Shown: positions 23,419-33,933 of the stretch, piece after piece
Numbering within the stretch: the stretch's first letter is position 1
Layout of the letters: the number at the start of each line of letters is the position of its first letter
Origin: Eretmocerus hayati
Taxonomy: Eukaryota > Arthropoda > Insecta > Hymenoptera > Aphelinidae
NCBI GenBank assembly: GCA_029851415.1
Contig: CM056742.1
Coordinates: 15,789,736 to 15,853,735 of the forward strand
Length of the DNA stretch: 64,000 nucleotides
Reading direction: 5' to 3'
Position numbers and translations under genes: made by a program
The notes under the pieces: generated by a model
What the model was told of the DNA's origin: nothing
Database searches by the model: none
Seen by the model: the letters and a program-made list of their open reading frames with translations, nothing else

Positions 23419-23660
23419 GGGTGATGACAGACAACCCGCTAGGACACAAATCTCACGACACGACACAGCCTGACACGGCCAGGAATTCATTCCTGCGAGC
23501 TCAACCATCGATGAATGGATTCATTTTTACAGTGCCAGTTATAGATTATGAAAATGAATTAAATCCATCGATGGTTGGATTCGCCGGAATGGATTTTGTG
23601 TCGTGTCGAGCGGTGTCGTGTCATAAGATTCGTGTCGTACCGGGTTATCTGTCATCACCC
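23419..23660. mobile_element. 242-bp MITE with TAA target duplication (PIF/Harbinger-like)
   Basis: The TIR GGGTGATGACAGACAACCCG (23419-23438) matches the inverted right end at 23641-23660 in 19 of 20 positions. The trinucleotide TAA flanks both sides (23416-23418 and 23661-23663), which fits the TWA target of PIF/Harbinger transposons. The arms continue as repeated CACGACACGACAC-type words. Non-coding. Confidence 0.7.
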
Positions 23661-23996
23661 TAAGGCATGGCATGTGGAGAATATTCCCAATATAGAAGAG
23701 TCAGCGAACTTTTTGAGACAACTGAACGTGGCAGCTCCAGCAGAGCGCTCACCAATCCGGATTATGAGTCGCCGAAGAAACTTGCTTAACCTGGATTTCG
23801 AACCAAAAAAGCTCGCGTGGGTGCCGCTGATAATTTTTGCTATTTGTTTACAAGGCAACATGGGAAGAATTGGTTGTCTGAGTCACAAATGTTGTTTGGA
23901 GACCGCCACAAGTACCCATCCCACGGGACGCGTATTCATAACCATAATCACAGCCGTCGAATATTCAACCAACTGGTGGAATATTCAAGCACTTCG

Positions 23997-24068
23997 TTGA
24001 AGTTTTCATTCAACCCCCGGTTAAAGTTTTCATTCAACCACTGGTTGAATTTCTCGTTCAATCTTTGG
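23997..24068. repeat. 24-bp minisatellite, three units
   Basis: Three diverged units of the type TTGAAGTTTTCATTCAACC plus CCCGG or ACTGG, continuing as a partial fourth to about 24085. Each unit contains an inverted TTGAA/TTCAA pair. Confidence 0.7.
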
Positions 24069-24085
24069 TTCAATGGTTGAAGTTT

Positions 24086-26722
24086 TCCAAATCATTTTTT
24101 ACAGTGAACATACTTACGGGGAAACTGTTTTTGGATGCCAATCGACTATCTGAGTTGCTCGACTATCATGAAAAACGGACGAGTGGTCGATTTCGAGCCA
24201 CATTGATGTATCTGTCATACAGTATCATAATTTCTGAAACTTTCTTTCTCCATGAAGTGTCTACCCTACACATGGATTGATTTTGATTTTGCTTTGTTCT
24301 ATACTCAATTTCATGGGAAGACATTTGGAAAATCACAATGAAAGTTTGTCGTACGGTACTGAATAGTAATCATCCCCAAAGTCACATTATTCTGAGAATC
24401 CAGATTATTAGCAGTATTACAGGCCCTTACAGGTCTTTTTACCTCCTTATTTTTTTCTTTTCACCCGGACAATGGACATATTACAATTAAGTTGATCATA
24501 TCAAGCTGTAAGTATCACAGTCGTATACACATCACGTAAATGTATATCCATACCTTGCCGATAACTGCATACAGAAATCATGAAACATTAATCATTTTTG
24601 GGGATGGTTGGAAGTCCAAGATTTTGTTCCAAAGTTTTTTCATGTACGAATCTAGTGGGAAAGTCTCGAAATAAATAGTTACTCATTGATACACACCAAA
24701 TCTCGATTCGAGCCCATCCGAGTTTCAGTTCAGTATAAACTATTATTCCTGAATTTTTGCTATTTGGATCAATTATTCCATCACGTAACTCATCTGATAT
24801 AACTCACTCGAAGATTAATTTCTGGTATCTCAATCACGAACTTTCCGCGGTACTACTATATGTAAATACGAAAAATCTTATTAAACATGCCTTGTAATGT
24901 CGAGTAGTTTATTCTTCTTATTTTTCTTTTACCTGAAAGTCAGAACTATACCACAATAATTGTATGCCGAAATCAAGAATATTATATCATTGTTCTAAAC
25001 TCAAGTATATACAACAATTTGCCCGCCAAATGCCAATTTGTTACCCAAAAAATGAGGTTCGTGGTTAGCCTCACGCTTACCCTTTTTTCCCTACGACCAA
25101 TTTTTCTCTGGCATACGCTATTTCAATTCCCGCGGTAACTTTTCGCGATGCTGATTCCACAAGTATCAAATGACGCTCGTATTAAGTTTCAAGATTAAAA
25201 CAAAATTGGTCTCGAATTTGTTTATCCTTCCACTAATGTAAGACTTGGAACGGGTACAGATCATTCAAGACCGTCACCTATACATGGAAGAATCTAAAAT
25301 TTAGACCGATCTTGACGAATTTCCTCAGGTGTTGGAGAGAGAATCTTAATGGTATAACTCAATTTTGAATTGGAAAATCATTCACGTTGAAATCCTTTTC
25401 TCTGGCTCTGTTGGAAACGTTTCGTGTTGAAAATTTATATGGTTCATACAGTCAAGTTTTCCAGATGAATTTTGAAAACGCTTAAGGAATAAATACATTC
25501 AACTGAACAGCTCAACTGAAATAGCTGTACTGCTTTTTTAGTCCACCCACAAACGAGGTTTGACACAATGAATAAGAAGATAATGGTAATTAACATCTTT
25601 ATTCTTAGAAGCCTAGAGTAGGCTGTAATGAGGCTTTTCAACATCTACATTTTTCAGCTATTCAATGAAACAAAGAAAATGAATGATTGATCATCGCGAG
25701 TTTAAACGAGGCGAGTAAGTTGAGCCACAGTTTAACTTCATATCAATTAATCAAAAAAACCGCTATTAAAATTCATACTAATAATCTCAAAAATCTCGAT
25801 GGATACTAAGACACAGAAACACTTGGAACTCGAGATAACTCACAGCTTAGCGTGATAATTTCACTTGCACAAACTTTCATAAAATTACTCATCATTAATC
25901 ATTTTTTGCGAGACTGTATCATTGATCTTCTAAGAGACAGGCATCACGACTAGAATGGTTTGAACGGTCAAGTTACTCTTTGAATAATCACTATTTATAC
26001 TCATTTGTTCGTATCCGTTATTCAAACAAATACTTCAGGATACTATTCGTTCTATGATTTCTTGCATTTTAAACAAAAATACTGACGGGTTATTCTGGAA
26101 TCTTCAGACTTAATGTCAATAATGGGAGGGGAACACACACAAAAACACGGATTACAAGAGATATTTGTTCAGTTAGAGCCTTAGAGGAATATCAACAACG
26201 ATGTGTGAAATTTGATTGGGACTTAACAGAGAAGGAAAATACCAAAATTCGCATGTAACAAACTTTATTTTTTGATACTGTAGCAAAAACCCTAGACAGA
26301 CCTTGATAAAATCATTTACGGAAGTTACTCTATAGATATCACCTCAAAATTTAACATAAGAAGAAATGTTTTACTGAACTATATTCATCCACAGACATTT
26401 ATAGTAAACGGACAACTGAGTCATAACAACGAACAAAGTGAAATTCATCAGTATAAAAAGAACTCGAGTAATGCTTTCACATACCATTATTAGAATCGAC
26501 TTGCGATAATTATATTGCGCGCAAGTTGTTCAATAATTTGAAATTCGGAGCAGTTTTTGATTAAAAGAATTTGCTGACCAACTCTTGCTATAAAATGTAA
26601 TCAAACTGTACACCTCCTTATATTAAGATACAAACACTGAAAACTAATTCGTGACATGGAAAAATTTTCATCGGAACGGACGAGTTTCAAACATTTGTTT
26701 CGAGAATAGAATCGTTGAATGT
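24086..26722. other. Spacer upstream-side of copy C 3' end, no gene
   Basis: 24340-25160 duplicates 20540-21270 and 25130-25340 resembles 9970-10140, so this flank was co-duplicated with the ankyrin genes. The short minus-strand frame at 25444-25644 contains a hydrophobic stretch but no supporting splice or homology evidence. Confidence 0.45.
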
Positions 26723-29154
26723 TTAAACGGAAGACAAATTACGAAGATCTCTAATTGACAGTTGCCTCGTAATGTTCAAGTAAATATCATCGCCGCAAAA
26801 TCGGAATCCGAATATTTTGCGCAAACCCCTCAAAGCAACATTATTAAGCTCGCGTTTTAGAAGGCTCAAATGATAAAATTCTTTGATCTGCATACCGTAA
26901 TGAGGATATAGTTCATCAAGTTTTAAAGATTCAAAACGTGTTTTTGCGTGCATATTACTTAAATAACGAGTAATATCCTTCCCTACAAGCAGGTCATACA
27001 AGGTTATGCGATCGTAAAATACGACGGTTTTCAAGAGACTGAGTTCTGCCTTACATTCGTATATAGATTTCGAGATATTTGAAACATTCCTCTTCAGAAA
27101 ATTCTTCAACAATTTGTCAATTTTGAATCCTTTGCTTTTGAATAGGACCAAATATTCAACGAAAGTCTTTGTCTTAGCTACAGTTTGTACAGCCTGTGAG
27201 ATACTTGAATCTTCAGAGCTCAACTTAATGCTTGCACCTGCAGCAAGCAATAAACTTACAAGCTCTGATTGTTCAGTGATTATAGCATAAAGTAGGGGTA
27301 CTTTATCATGACTTGAAGTCATTGACAGTCCTATTATTGTGCAGGGAGTACTCACATCTGCGCCCCACTCAATAAGTAATCTAGCATGCTTAGTTTTTCT
27401 ATCATTAGCGGCAAGTACCAGAGCTGTAAGGCCCTTATTGTTGCTTTCGTCTACATCAAACAACTTACTTTTTAATAAATATTGTAATATGTTTTCATTA
27501 GGGTTCATAATTGCTTCATGAAGTGGAAACTGAATACCACATTCCTGTAATCTGAGGCCGTTATCAATAAACAAATTCATGCTTTCAATATCTCCATATT
27601 GAAGCACAGATTTGAAAGGCATGTATGTTCCAAATTCAGTACTAACCATGACAGCACCATGAGATAGAGCCATTCTCAATAAATCAAGTCTAAGTGATGC
27701 AGTAATATTTGAGGATCTACTCACAATATTGTATAATAAGCTTTTGCCATCAGCATGCTTAGCATTGATGTCTGCTCCATTCCTTAACAACACATCAGCA
27801 ATATTCTTGTGACCCTGTGATATTGCAAGCTGTAAAATTTCGATATTCAAGTCAAAACTAATGCTGATCCAATTGTATAGTCCACTAGATATGATAAGAT
27901 ACAAAGGAAGCAAATATTTATACAGGCCTTGATAAACGTATTACGTTCAAATTGTAAATTTCATCTTTTTTTCATCAAAAATTTTGAAAAAAAAATAATA
28001 TTGTCGATGCCAATTTAGAAAATTACGATTTACAAACATCTTTGATAAGGATATCTATTTTAGCAGTTTGTAATTTGAATTCAAATTATTAATGGAGACC
28101 TAGCCAATTTGGATGATTCTAAATAATAAAAAATACTCACCGCAAGAGCTGATGTCAAGTACGACCTGGAAATATTGACATCAACACCATTATGAATCAG
28201 ATTCTTGACCACGCTGAGATGATTCGATTGAGCAGCAAGAGCAAGAGGAGAATAACCTAGCTTGTTCAGAACATTAAGCTCAGCACCTGCATCAAGAAGT
28301 AGCTTCACCAACTGCCAGCTGCACTGTTTCTGACTAACTGCTGAATGCAAAGTTGTATGGCCATCGTGGCAAAGTTTTACATCAGACCCAGCTGCAAGCA
28401 GTCTTTTTACCATTTCATAGCGAGCTCGTCCTTTGAGTGAAATCATAGCTTCTTGTAGAGGTGTGACTTTTTTTAAAAGGTTAGATGGGTGGCTGCTAAA
28501 GCAGTTGAGCTCAGCACCAGCGCTCAGTAGAGAGAGGACTAAATCAAAATCGTTCATCTTCACAGCTTCATGTATGCATGTGGTGCTGTACTGTAAGTAT
28601 TCATATGAGTAATTTGTGTCATCAACACTGGCACCTGATTTCAGTAACAGTTGCACCATTCTCCATCTTGTTTGTCGATTTTTTATTTGAATTGCCACGT
28701 GCAATGGTCCATATTTTTGAAAGTCAAGGCATCTTAAATTTGCACCAGAGTCGAGTAACAATTCCACCATTTCAAAGTGTTCTCTATTGATTGCCTGATG
28801 AAGACATGTGGTGTAATTGATTTTCTCATTGATATTGAAACCAGTATTTATGAAGTTTCGCATGGTCTCCATATCATTCGTTTCGCATGCTGAAAGAGCA
28901 ACTGATCCCAAATCCTCATCGTCCTCATCATAATCATCATCATCGTCGTCGCAATCACCGGAATTCCAACAATCACCACCGCAAGAAGAACAGCCACGAG
29001 ACCATCCATAACGACCCATCAGTTCATCGGAAGAATCGGAGTCGTACATTGCAAAATTACGATTATCATCATCGTAATCATCGTAGTACGAGTCTTCGTC
29101 GGAATCACGATTGCTAAAGATATTTTCCCAGTCGGAGGAATCGTCACTCTCCAT
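26723..29154 (-). CDS. Ankyrin-repeat protein with PRANC/F-box-like tail, copy C
   Basis: Two exons on the minus strand: exon 1 29154-28141, exon 2 27829-26723, intron 27830-28140 (donor GCG|GTGAGT, acceptor |CTTGCAATATC, phase 0), giving 706 residues with no internal stop. The N-terminus (about 85 residues) is strongly acidic (runs of Asp, Tyr) with a Cys/Gly-rich patch (GCSSCGGDCW) not found in copies A or B. Ankyrin repeats follow to about residue 590. The last 110 residues start CKAELSLLKTV and end LSIRDLRNLSSV, matching the PRANC-like tail of copy B. The splice position and phase are identical to copy B. The acidic head is the fastest-diverging part, while the ankyrin block IRYEMVKRLLAAGSDV-type repeats and the tail are most conserved. 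By inference an intracellular protein-protein adaptor. Confidence 0.85.
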
Positions 29155-29371
29155 GCCGAAATCTTCTATCTAACAAACGAATCACTCCAGTTCGATGAGA
29201 AGTCCGGGTTGAATATTGAGATTTTGTTTACTTTGCACGTTGCACAATTTAACCGCAAATGATGGAAAATGATGAAAACGCCCGCCCTTATTGTTGTGGT
29301 TGGCGAGTGATTGGCGAATGACGGTTATACGATGAGGCTTGTGTCGTCTGCTGCTTTGCGATTCTCCCACC
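29155..29371 (-). promoter_or_regulatory. Proximal upstream region of ankyrin copy C
   Basis: Contains GTGTCGTCTGCTG (29341-29353), a word kept upstream of copies A and B, and ends at the target duplication of the hAT-type MITE. The transcription start is unknown. The MITE therefore lies about 220-370 bp upstream of the start codon. Confidence 0.3.
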
Positions 29372-29523
29372 TAGGGTCCCTAGAAGGGGGTCTCGACAAG
29401 GTCCGCCATATTCAGACAAATTCGGTAGATATAGGTATACAAAAAGTATGAGTTTGTCTGAATATGGCGGCGATTTACCCAGGGGTGGGAGAACCGTGTC
29501 GAGACCCCCTTCTAGTGACCCTA
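29372..29523. mobile_element. 152-bp hAT-like MITE with perfect 8-bp TSD
   Basis: The ends TAGGGTCCCTAGAAGGGGGT and its near complement (right end ...CTTCTAGTGACCCTA) form TIRs of about 27 bp. CTCCCACC is duplicated exactly at 29364-29371 and 29524-29531. An 8-bp duplication with TAGGG/CCCTA-type ends is the signature of hAT transposons. The arms continue inward (CCGCCATATTCAGACAAA and its complement), so the whole element can fold. Confidence 0.8.
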
Positions 29524-29735
29524 CTCCCACCCATCTTCCACCCCCTGCCAATCGCATCGGGATCGGGCAGCAGTCAAATCTGATGGTCAAATCGGTACTT
29601 AATCGCGGGATGTAGGTCATTAGCTAAGCCTCGAGCTATAAGCACTAAAATCAGATCCAAATGAACCTTCCTGAAACTAAAATGCAGGATTAATATGAGG
29701 AAATCTACAGAACCTTTAACATTTAGTGTACATAC

Positions 29736-29967
29736 CATACAGTATTTCGATGAGATCAGGACTTAATTCACGCCCTGGAAAAATGTTTCTCAGATGGTTT
29801 CTATAGTTTCTAGGATGGTATTCTATCGATTTTTTATGATACGTGTGTACTGTGTAGTGCTCTTGATACAAATTGAAAAATCGTAGAATTTCGTACTTTT
29901 TCAGTGTAACTGGCGCGTCTTTCGACACTCTTTGGCCTCTGTAAAAAATAACACTATCCCAAAAAAT
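29736..29967 (-). CDS. Putative internal exon of an unrecognised protein
   Basis: A 77-codon open stretch bordered on the minus strand by a good acceptor (TTTTTTCAG|ATTTTTTGGG) and donor (CTGTATG|GTATGT). The peptide begins IFWDSVIFYRGQRVSKD and ends ELSPDLIEILY, with protein-like composition (aromatic, His and charged residues mixed). A possible preceding exon ends at a donor GAA|GTGAGT near 30091-30092 in compatible phase 0. I recognise no family. It could be a real host exon or a decayed transposon gene. Confidence 0.35.
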
Positions 29968-30535
29968 CTGAAAAAATTTCATCTGACTCTTTAAACCCAA
30001 TATAATCATAAGACGTTAGTTCCAATAGCGACTCAGGTCCGTGGTCATCACAGGGCTTCCATAAAGAGTGTAACTCACTTTTTGGAAAATACTCACTTCC
30101 TCCAATTTTTCGTACGTATAAAAAATAACATTCGAGCTAGGATGAATCGGGTGGTGGTAAATTGAAAAGTAAGAACAGACAATCAAAAAGCTTCTTCGTT
30201 TGGCAGCGACACATTATTTTGGCCGAAGATCTGTGACGTTGAACTTGCAAAATTTGTCGCGCCCACCGCTCCAAATACGCTGCTAACAGAATTTAGCAGA
30301 ATGCTTTCTCATTGCCATAGAAGAAGTCAACTAATCTCATATTATTCACTCGAAAATTCAAATACATTAATATGTTACATTAATCAATTCTCCTCATGAA
30401 ATTTTTATTAAAATATTTATTCATCCAAAATATCCAAACGTCTCCTAACCATGATCCAGAACATGAGATATTTTTTCGAATTTCTTTATACTGACTTTCT
30501 GTAATATCAATTGGTAAACATCCATGATCCTTCAT

Positions 30536-30739
30536 TTATCTTTGATCTTCATCTTCAACATCAATCAAATCCACAATATCCTCCTCAATGTTTTTTTCTT
30601 TACTATCTTGCTCTAATTCATCATCCTGTGTTTGACATCTTACTATGTTAACTGGTTTATGGTCTGATGAATATGACTCGTATACATTGAAAAGGGAATG
30701 AATCGGTTTGAAGAAAATCAAGTAAAATTGAGTATTTTT
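30536..30739 (-). CDS. Putative terminal exon with acidic tail, unrecognised
   Basis: On the minus strand an acceptor TTTGTAG|AAAAATACT leads into 67 codons and a stop. The peptide ends in a strongly acidic segment (EEDIVDLIDVEDEDQR). AATAAA-type signals follow about 110-120 bp downstream (around 30405-30420 on the minus strand). No upstream exon was identified and no family recognised. Position and strand do not clearly link it to the exon at 29736-29967. Confidence 0.3.
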   Translation of the reverse strand, partial: KNTQFYLIFFKPIHSLFNVYESYSSDHKPVNIVRCQTQDDELEQDSKEKNIEEDIVDLIDVEDEDQR

Positions 30740-31302
30740 CTACAAATTAGTTATTTGAAGAATAAATTATGGAGTGTAAATTTCAATTTGCAGTAGGTGG
30801 AACAGAGTGATAATAACGTAAAGGTCTTTATTGATTTTCATTAACGCTAGGAATTGATTGATTGATACAGGATTTTGGTAAACAGGTGATTATGTTAGGA
30901 AAGGAAGCAATTAACTGTCGATGAACGTGAAGATTGGAATAAAAATGTATCATTTGGAACGCAAAATTTCGAGATCGATTTGACAAAATCTTTTGAGACT
31001 TTGTAGGTGTATTTTAAAGACTGTGATGATGATGCCAGAGAATTTTGAGCATGATCGCATGAATATTTTTTGACTTGTGAATTTTTTTATGAGAAATTTG
31101 GAATTTTTCGGAAAAAAGCAAATCTTATAAATGATTTGTATTCCATTTTACTACATAAAAAAAATGTAAAGGAAGTAATTTAGAAGTTTTTCGACGTGCT
31201 GAATCGATTGGCTGATACGGAATTTTGTTAAATTGTGATTAGAAAGGTTTTATAGCCCAACGAAAGAGAGGTGTGTAAAAGATATAATAAAATGAGCTTC
31301 AA
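30740..31302. other. Intergenic, no gene recognised
   Basis: AT-rich, with no frame of interest. Probably belongs in part to the dispersed repeat that continues at 31303. Confidence 0.4.
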
Positions 31303-31815
31303 TCGAAATTCCGTATTAACCAACCGATTAAGTACGTCGAGAAACGCGTAAATCAACAGCGTCAGATTTTTTGAGCAGGAAGGAGAGAATATTTTTAGTT
31401 TTTAAGATGAAAAAAAATTATACATAAATGAAAAAAAATTCATAAGTATAAAAGTAATCATCGGGGGGCACTCAAAATCTAGCATTCCCATCTAGAGACG
31501 CCTCTGAACATGGCTTAAAAATTTCAGGATGATCGAGCAAACCAGTGAGGAGTTTTGCTGAGCGATAGAAAACAACATACATACACACACACACACAGAC
31601 ACGGACAGAGGGCTCGAAAGACGGGGTTGAAGTAATTTTGTGAGGGGTTATAACGAAAAACTGTGACCTACATTCGATAGATCTTGGCGAGAGGAAGAGG
31701 ACTGTACCAATTTCATGTATTCAAGAGGTTCACTGGAGGAGAAAAAAATTTTTTTAGAAAAAGTTTGACGAAAATTCTGCTGCCACCAAATGAATGCTTT
31801 CTATTTTGAGAAAGC
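31303..31815 (+). repeat. Second copy of the dispersed repeat (7424-8750 family)
   Basis: Begins GAAATTCCGTATTAACCAAC, includes the ACAT/CA microsatellite at 31575-31600, then GACCTACATTCGATAGATCT and TTGGCGAGAGGAAGAG, and ends near TTTGAGAAAGCAAA, in the same order as 8216-8750. No coding capacity. Confidence 0.6.
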
Positions 31816-33254
31816 AAAAAGGACATAAACCTTCGTTACTCGAATAATGAGCAGATGTCGCTCCCAAATCCTATTGCCCATTTTACTTTGACGTATGATG
31901 AATTATCATGCACTTCAATGGGGTGCCTATAACGATTGTTATTTGAGGCAGGAGCTCGGCAAACTTGTTCAGCCTCCGGAAGCCGACTTTTCCGGTCGAA
32001 AAAGATTAACGTAACAGATTTAAATTATAGCTGTCGACTTTGTATGTAGTTTTTACAACATGTTCACACTGCAAACTTATCATAATTCAAGTGGGAAAGC
32101 TTCGGGAAAGCAAAAATTGCATATACCTCCGACAACTTTGTGGACATAGGACAAGTGAATCTAGATGAGTATAACGTAAAGAGACTCAATCCTGGGAATG
32201 GAATTCGATTAAACGAGTGCAACAGCATCTTTATCAACCATCACACTGCACTATTCACGATTCATCTATGTGAAAAGCCTCTAAAAGTGACGAAAACGTA
32301 ATAGACTCATTCCACCTCATTGTTCTCAGAGGATCAACATCTTTCAAAAATGGTGGGCACAACTTTTTTTCACATTTTAGAGGTACCAAAACGCTATGAA
32401 ATTGGTTTCAGAAGCGACGGGGAGGGAAAATTTTTTTTTTCTCGGATGATCCAAAAGTTAAAGGTTTTGTAGATTTCTTCATATGCAAGCTTTCAGAATT
32501 TTCGTTCTCCAGAGAGTACTTTCCTGCCATGTTGTAAAATGCAAATATAATATTCTCAAATTCGATTATAATCTGTTCTCCATTATAATTCAAGATTTCC
32601 AATTGATCATACAAAGTAAGTGAATATCAGCATAATAACTCGAGTACAATTTTCTCATTCTTTTTTTTTGGAGGGAGGACTCACACGTCAGTCGTGATGA
32701 ATTCATGGGAAGACAGCTCCTCAAGAATTGTTCGATCCGTGAGAAAATTGAATATATATGCCAAAAAATTGTAATTTACATTCAGAAATAAAATTTGTGT
32801 ACACAGAATATCACCAAACGAATATCTAGTTCAATGATTATTTTAATAGGGTGCCCTTATTTTATGGCAAGTTATCGAGAAACAAGAGGAACTCCATAAT
32901 TCAGTCCATCGGATCGCATGCGACCTACCATAAAATTCACTTCATGACGTCCAATTCAACAATCACATGAGATGATTGAGATGCAACAGAAAAAATTTGT
33001 AACGATTAGAAGAGTTACGGTTGTACTTTTTGTCAATGGGGCTTTCAAGTTCATATTTTGGCACCAAATTGCATCCATTGACTTCATTTTATTTTATTTT
33101 ATTTGGTGGAGGTTGGACAAAAATATGGTGATAGCGAAATTTCGAATAATCACTCTGATTTTGAAATGCTATTGTAAATGCTCAAGAAGCTACGAGCCAC
33201 TTCATCACTGTACTGACAAAGGGAACAACAACCTTGCGGGTCCTTTGGAATGAA
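31816..33254. other. Intergenic, no gene recognised
   Basis: No splice-supported frame and no inverted repeat noticed. A 93-codon plus-strand frame at 32972-33253 is hydrophobic and low in complexity, with no recognisable domain. Confidence 0.4.
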
Positions 33255-33400
33255 TCTTTGGAAATCATCTTGTTTCGGTGAGAAATGGAGATACCCAAAA
33301 GGGTTTCGTCCAATGGGCCTTTCATTCCCAGATACAGCTACGGAAATTCCGCAAGGTCGGTGCTCCCCTCGTCAGTAATGCTTCCGTCACTAGGGCTATT
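33255..33400 (+). repeat. Dispersed repeat copy (GATACAGCTA / CCGCAAGGT family)
   Basis: Contains AATCATCTTGTTTCGGTGAG, CCAATGGGCC, AGATACAGCTACGGA and CCGCAAGGTCGG. The same ordered words are found near 33855-33930 and, inverted or partial, at 43795-43945 and 62640-62800. This is an unclassified interspersed element. Confidence 0.55.
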
Positions 33401-33525
33401 GTAGTTCTTTTAAACTGCCAAAACTGATAAGGGCTTTGATGTTAATTTACCATTAAACTTACACTTTACTAATAAATCATTACTCACGATTCAGAAAGAA
33501 ATTTTAAATTACACTACGGAATCAG

Positions 33526-33832
33526 CCTCGGTTATAACGAGACCTCGGTTGTAACGAGCAAAAATTTTGCCCAAATTTGAATTTGGAACTCTGCTATAGC
33601 GAGCAGATACGATTTTAAAACTAGGTACACGATGGTGAATTTGAGATCACAGGACTAACTGTAAATAGGTGTTGAAATCAGTCGAATCGATGCAAACAAC
33701 ATGAAAACCGATGAAAGGGAAGCTTTTGCGCTGAAAGGACAAAGTAATGCTAAGTTCTGTAAGATCTACGATATGAGCAGGTCAACGATATCAACAATCT
33801 TTGAAATTCGAACAATTTTTATCTCACACTAA
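33526..33832 (+). pseudogene. 5' fragment of a pogo/Tigger-like transposon
   Basis: 33526-33560 contains CTCGGTTATAACGAG followed by CTCGGTTGTAACGAG, typical of pogo/Tigger termini. A frame from ATG 33701 to TAA 33832 reads KGQSNAKFCKIYDMSRSTIS and then TIFEIR, the helix-turn-helix (CENP-B-type) pattern at the N-terminus of such transposases. The rest of the transposase (DDE domain) is missing: the sequence runs into another dispersed repeat at about 33850. A truncated relic. Confidence 0.65.
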
Positions 33833-33933
33833 TGAGGATAATTGATGATGAGTTCTTTGTTCTTGTGAGAAATAAAGGTATCTCCAAAGGGTTTTAATCC
33901 AATGGGCCACCTATCTCGAGATACAGCCATGAT

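Noticed and set aside
28887..29117. His/Arg/Asn-rich plus-strand frame
   Set aside because: It is the antisense of the acidic head of ankyrin copy C.
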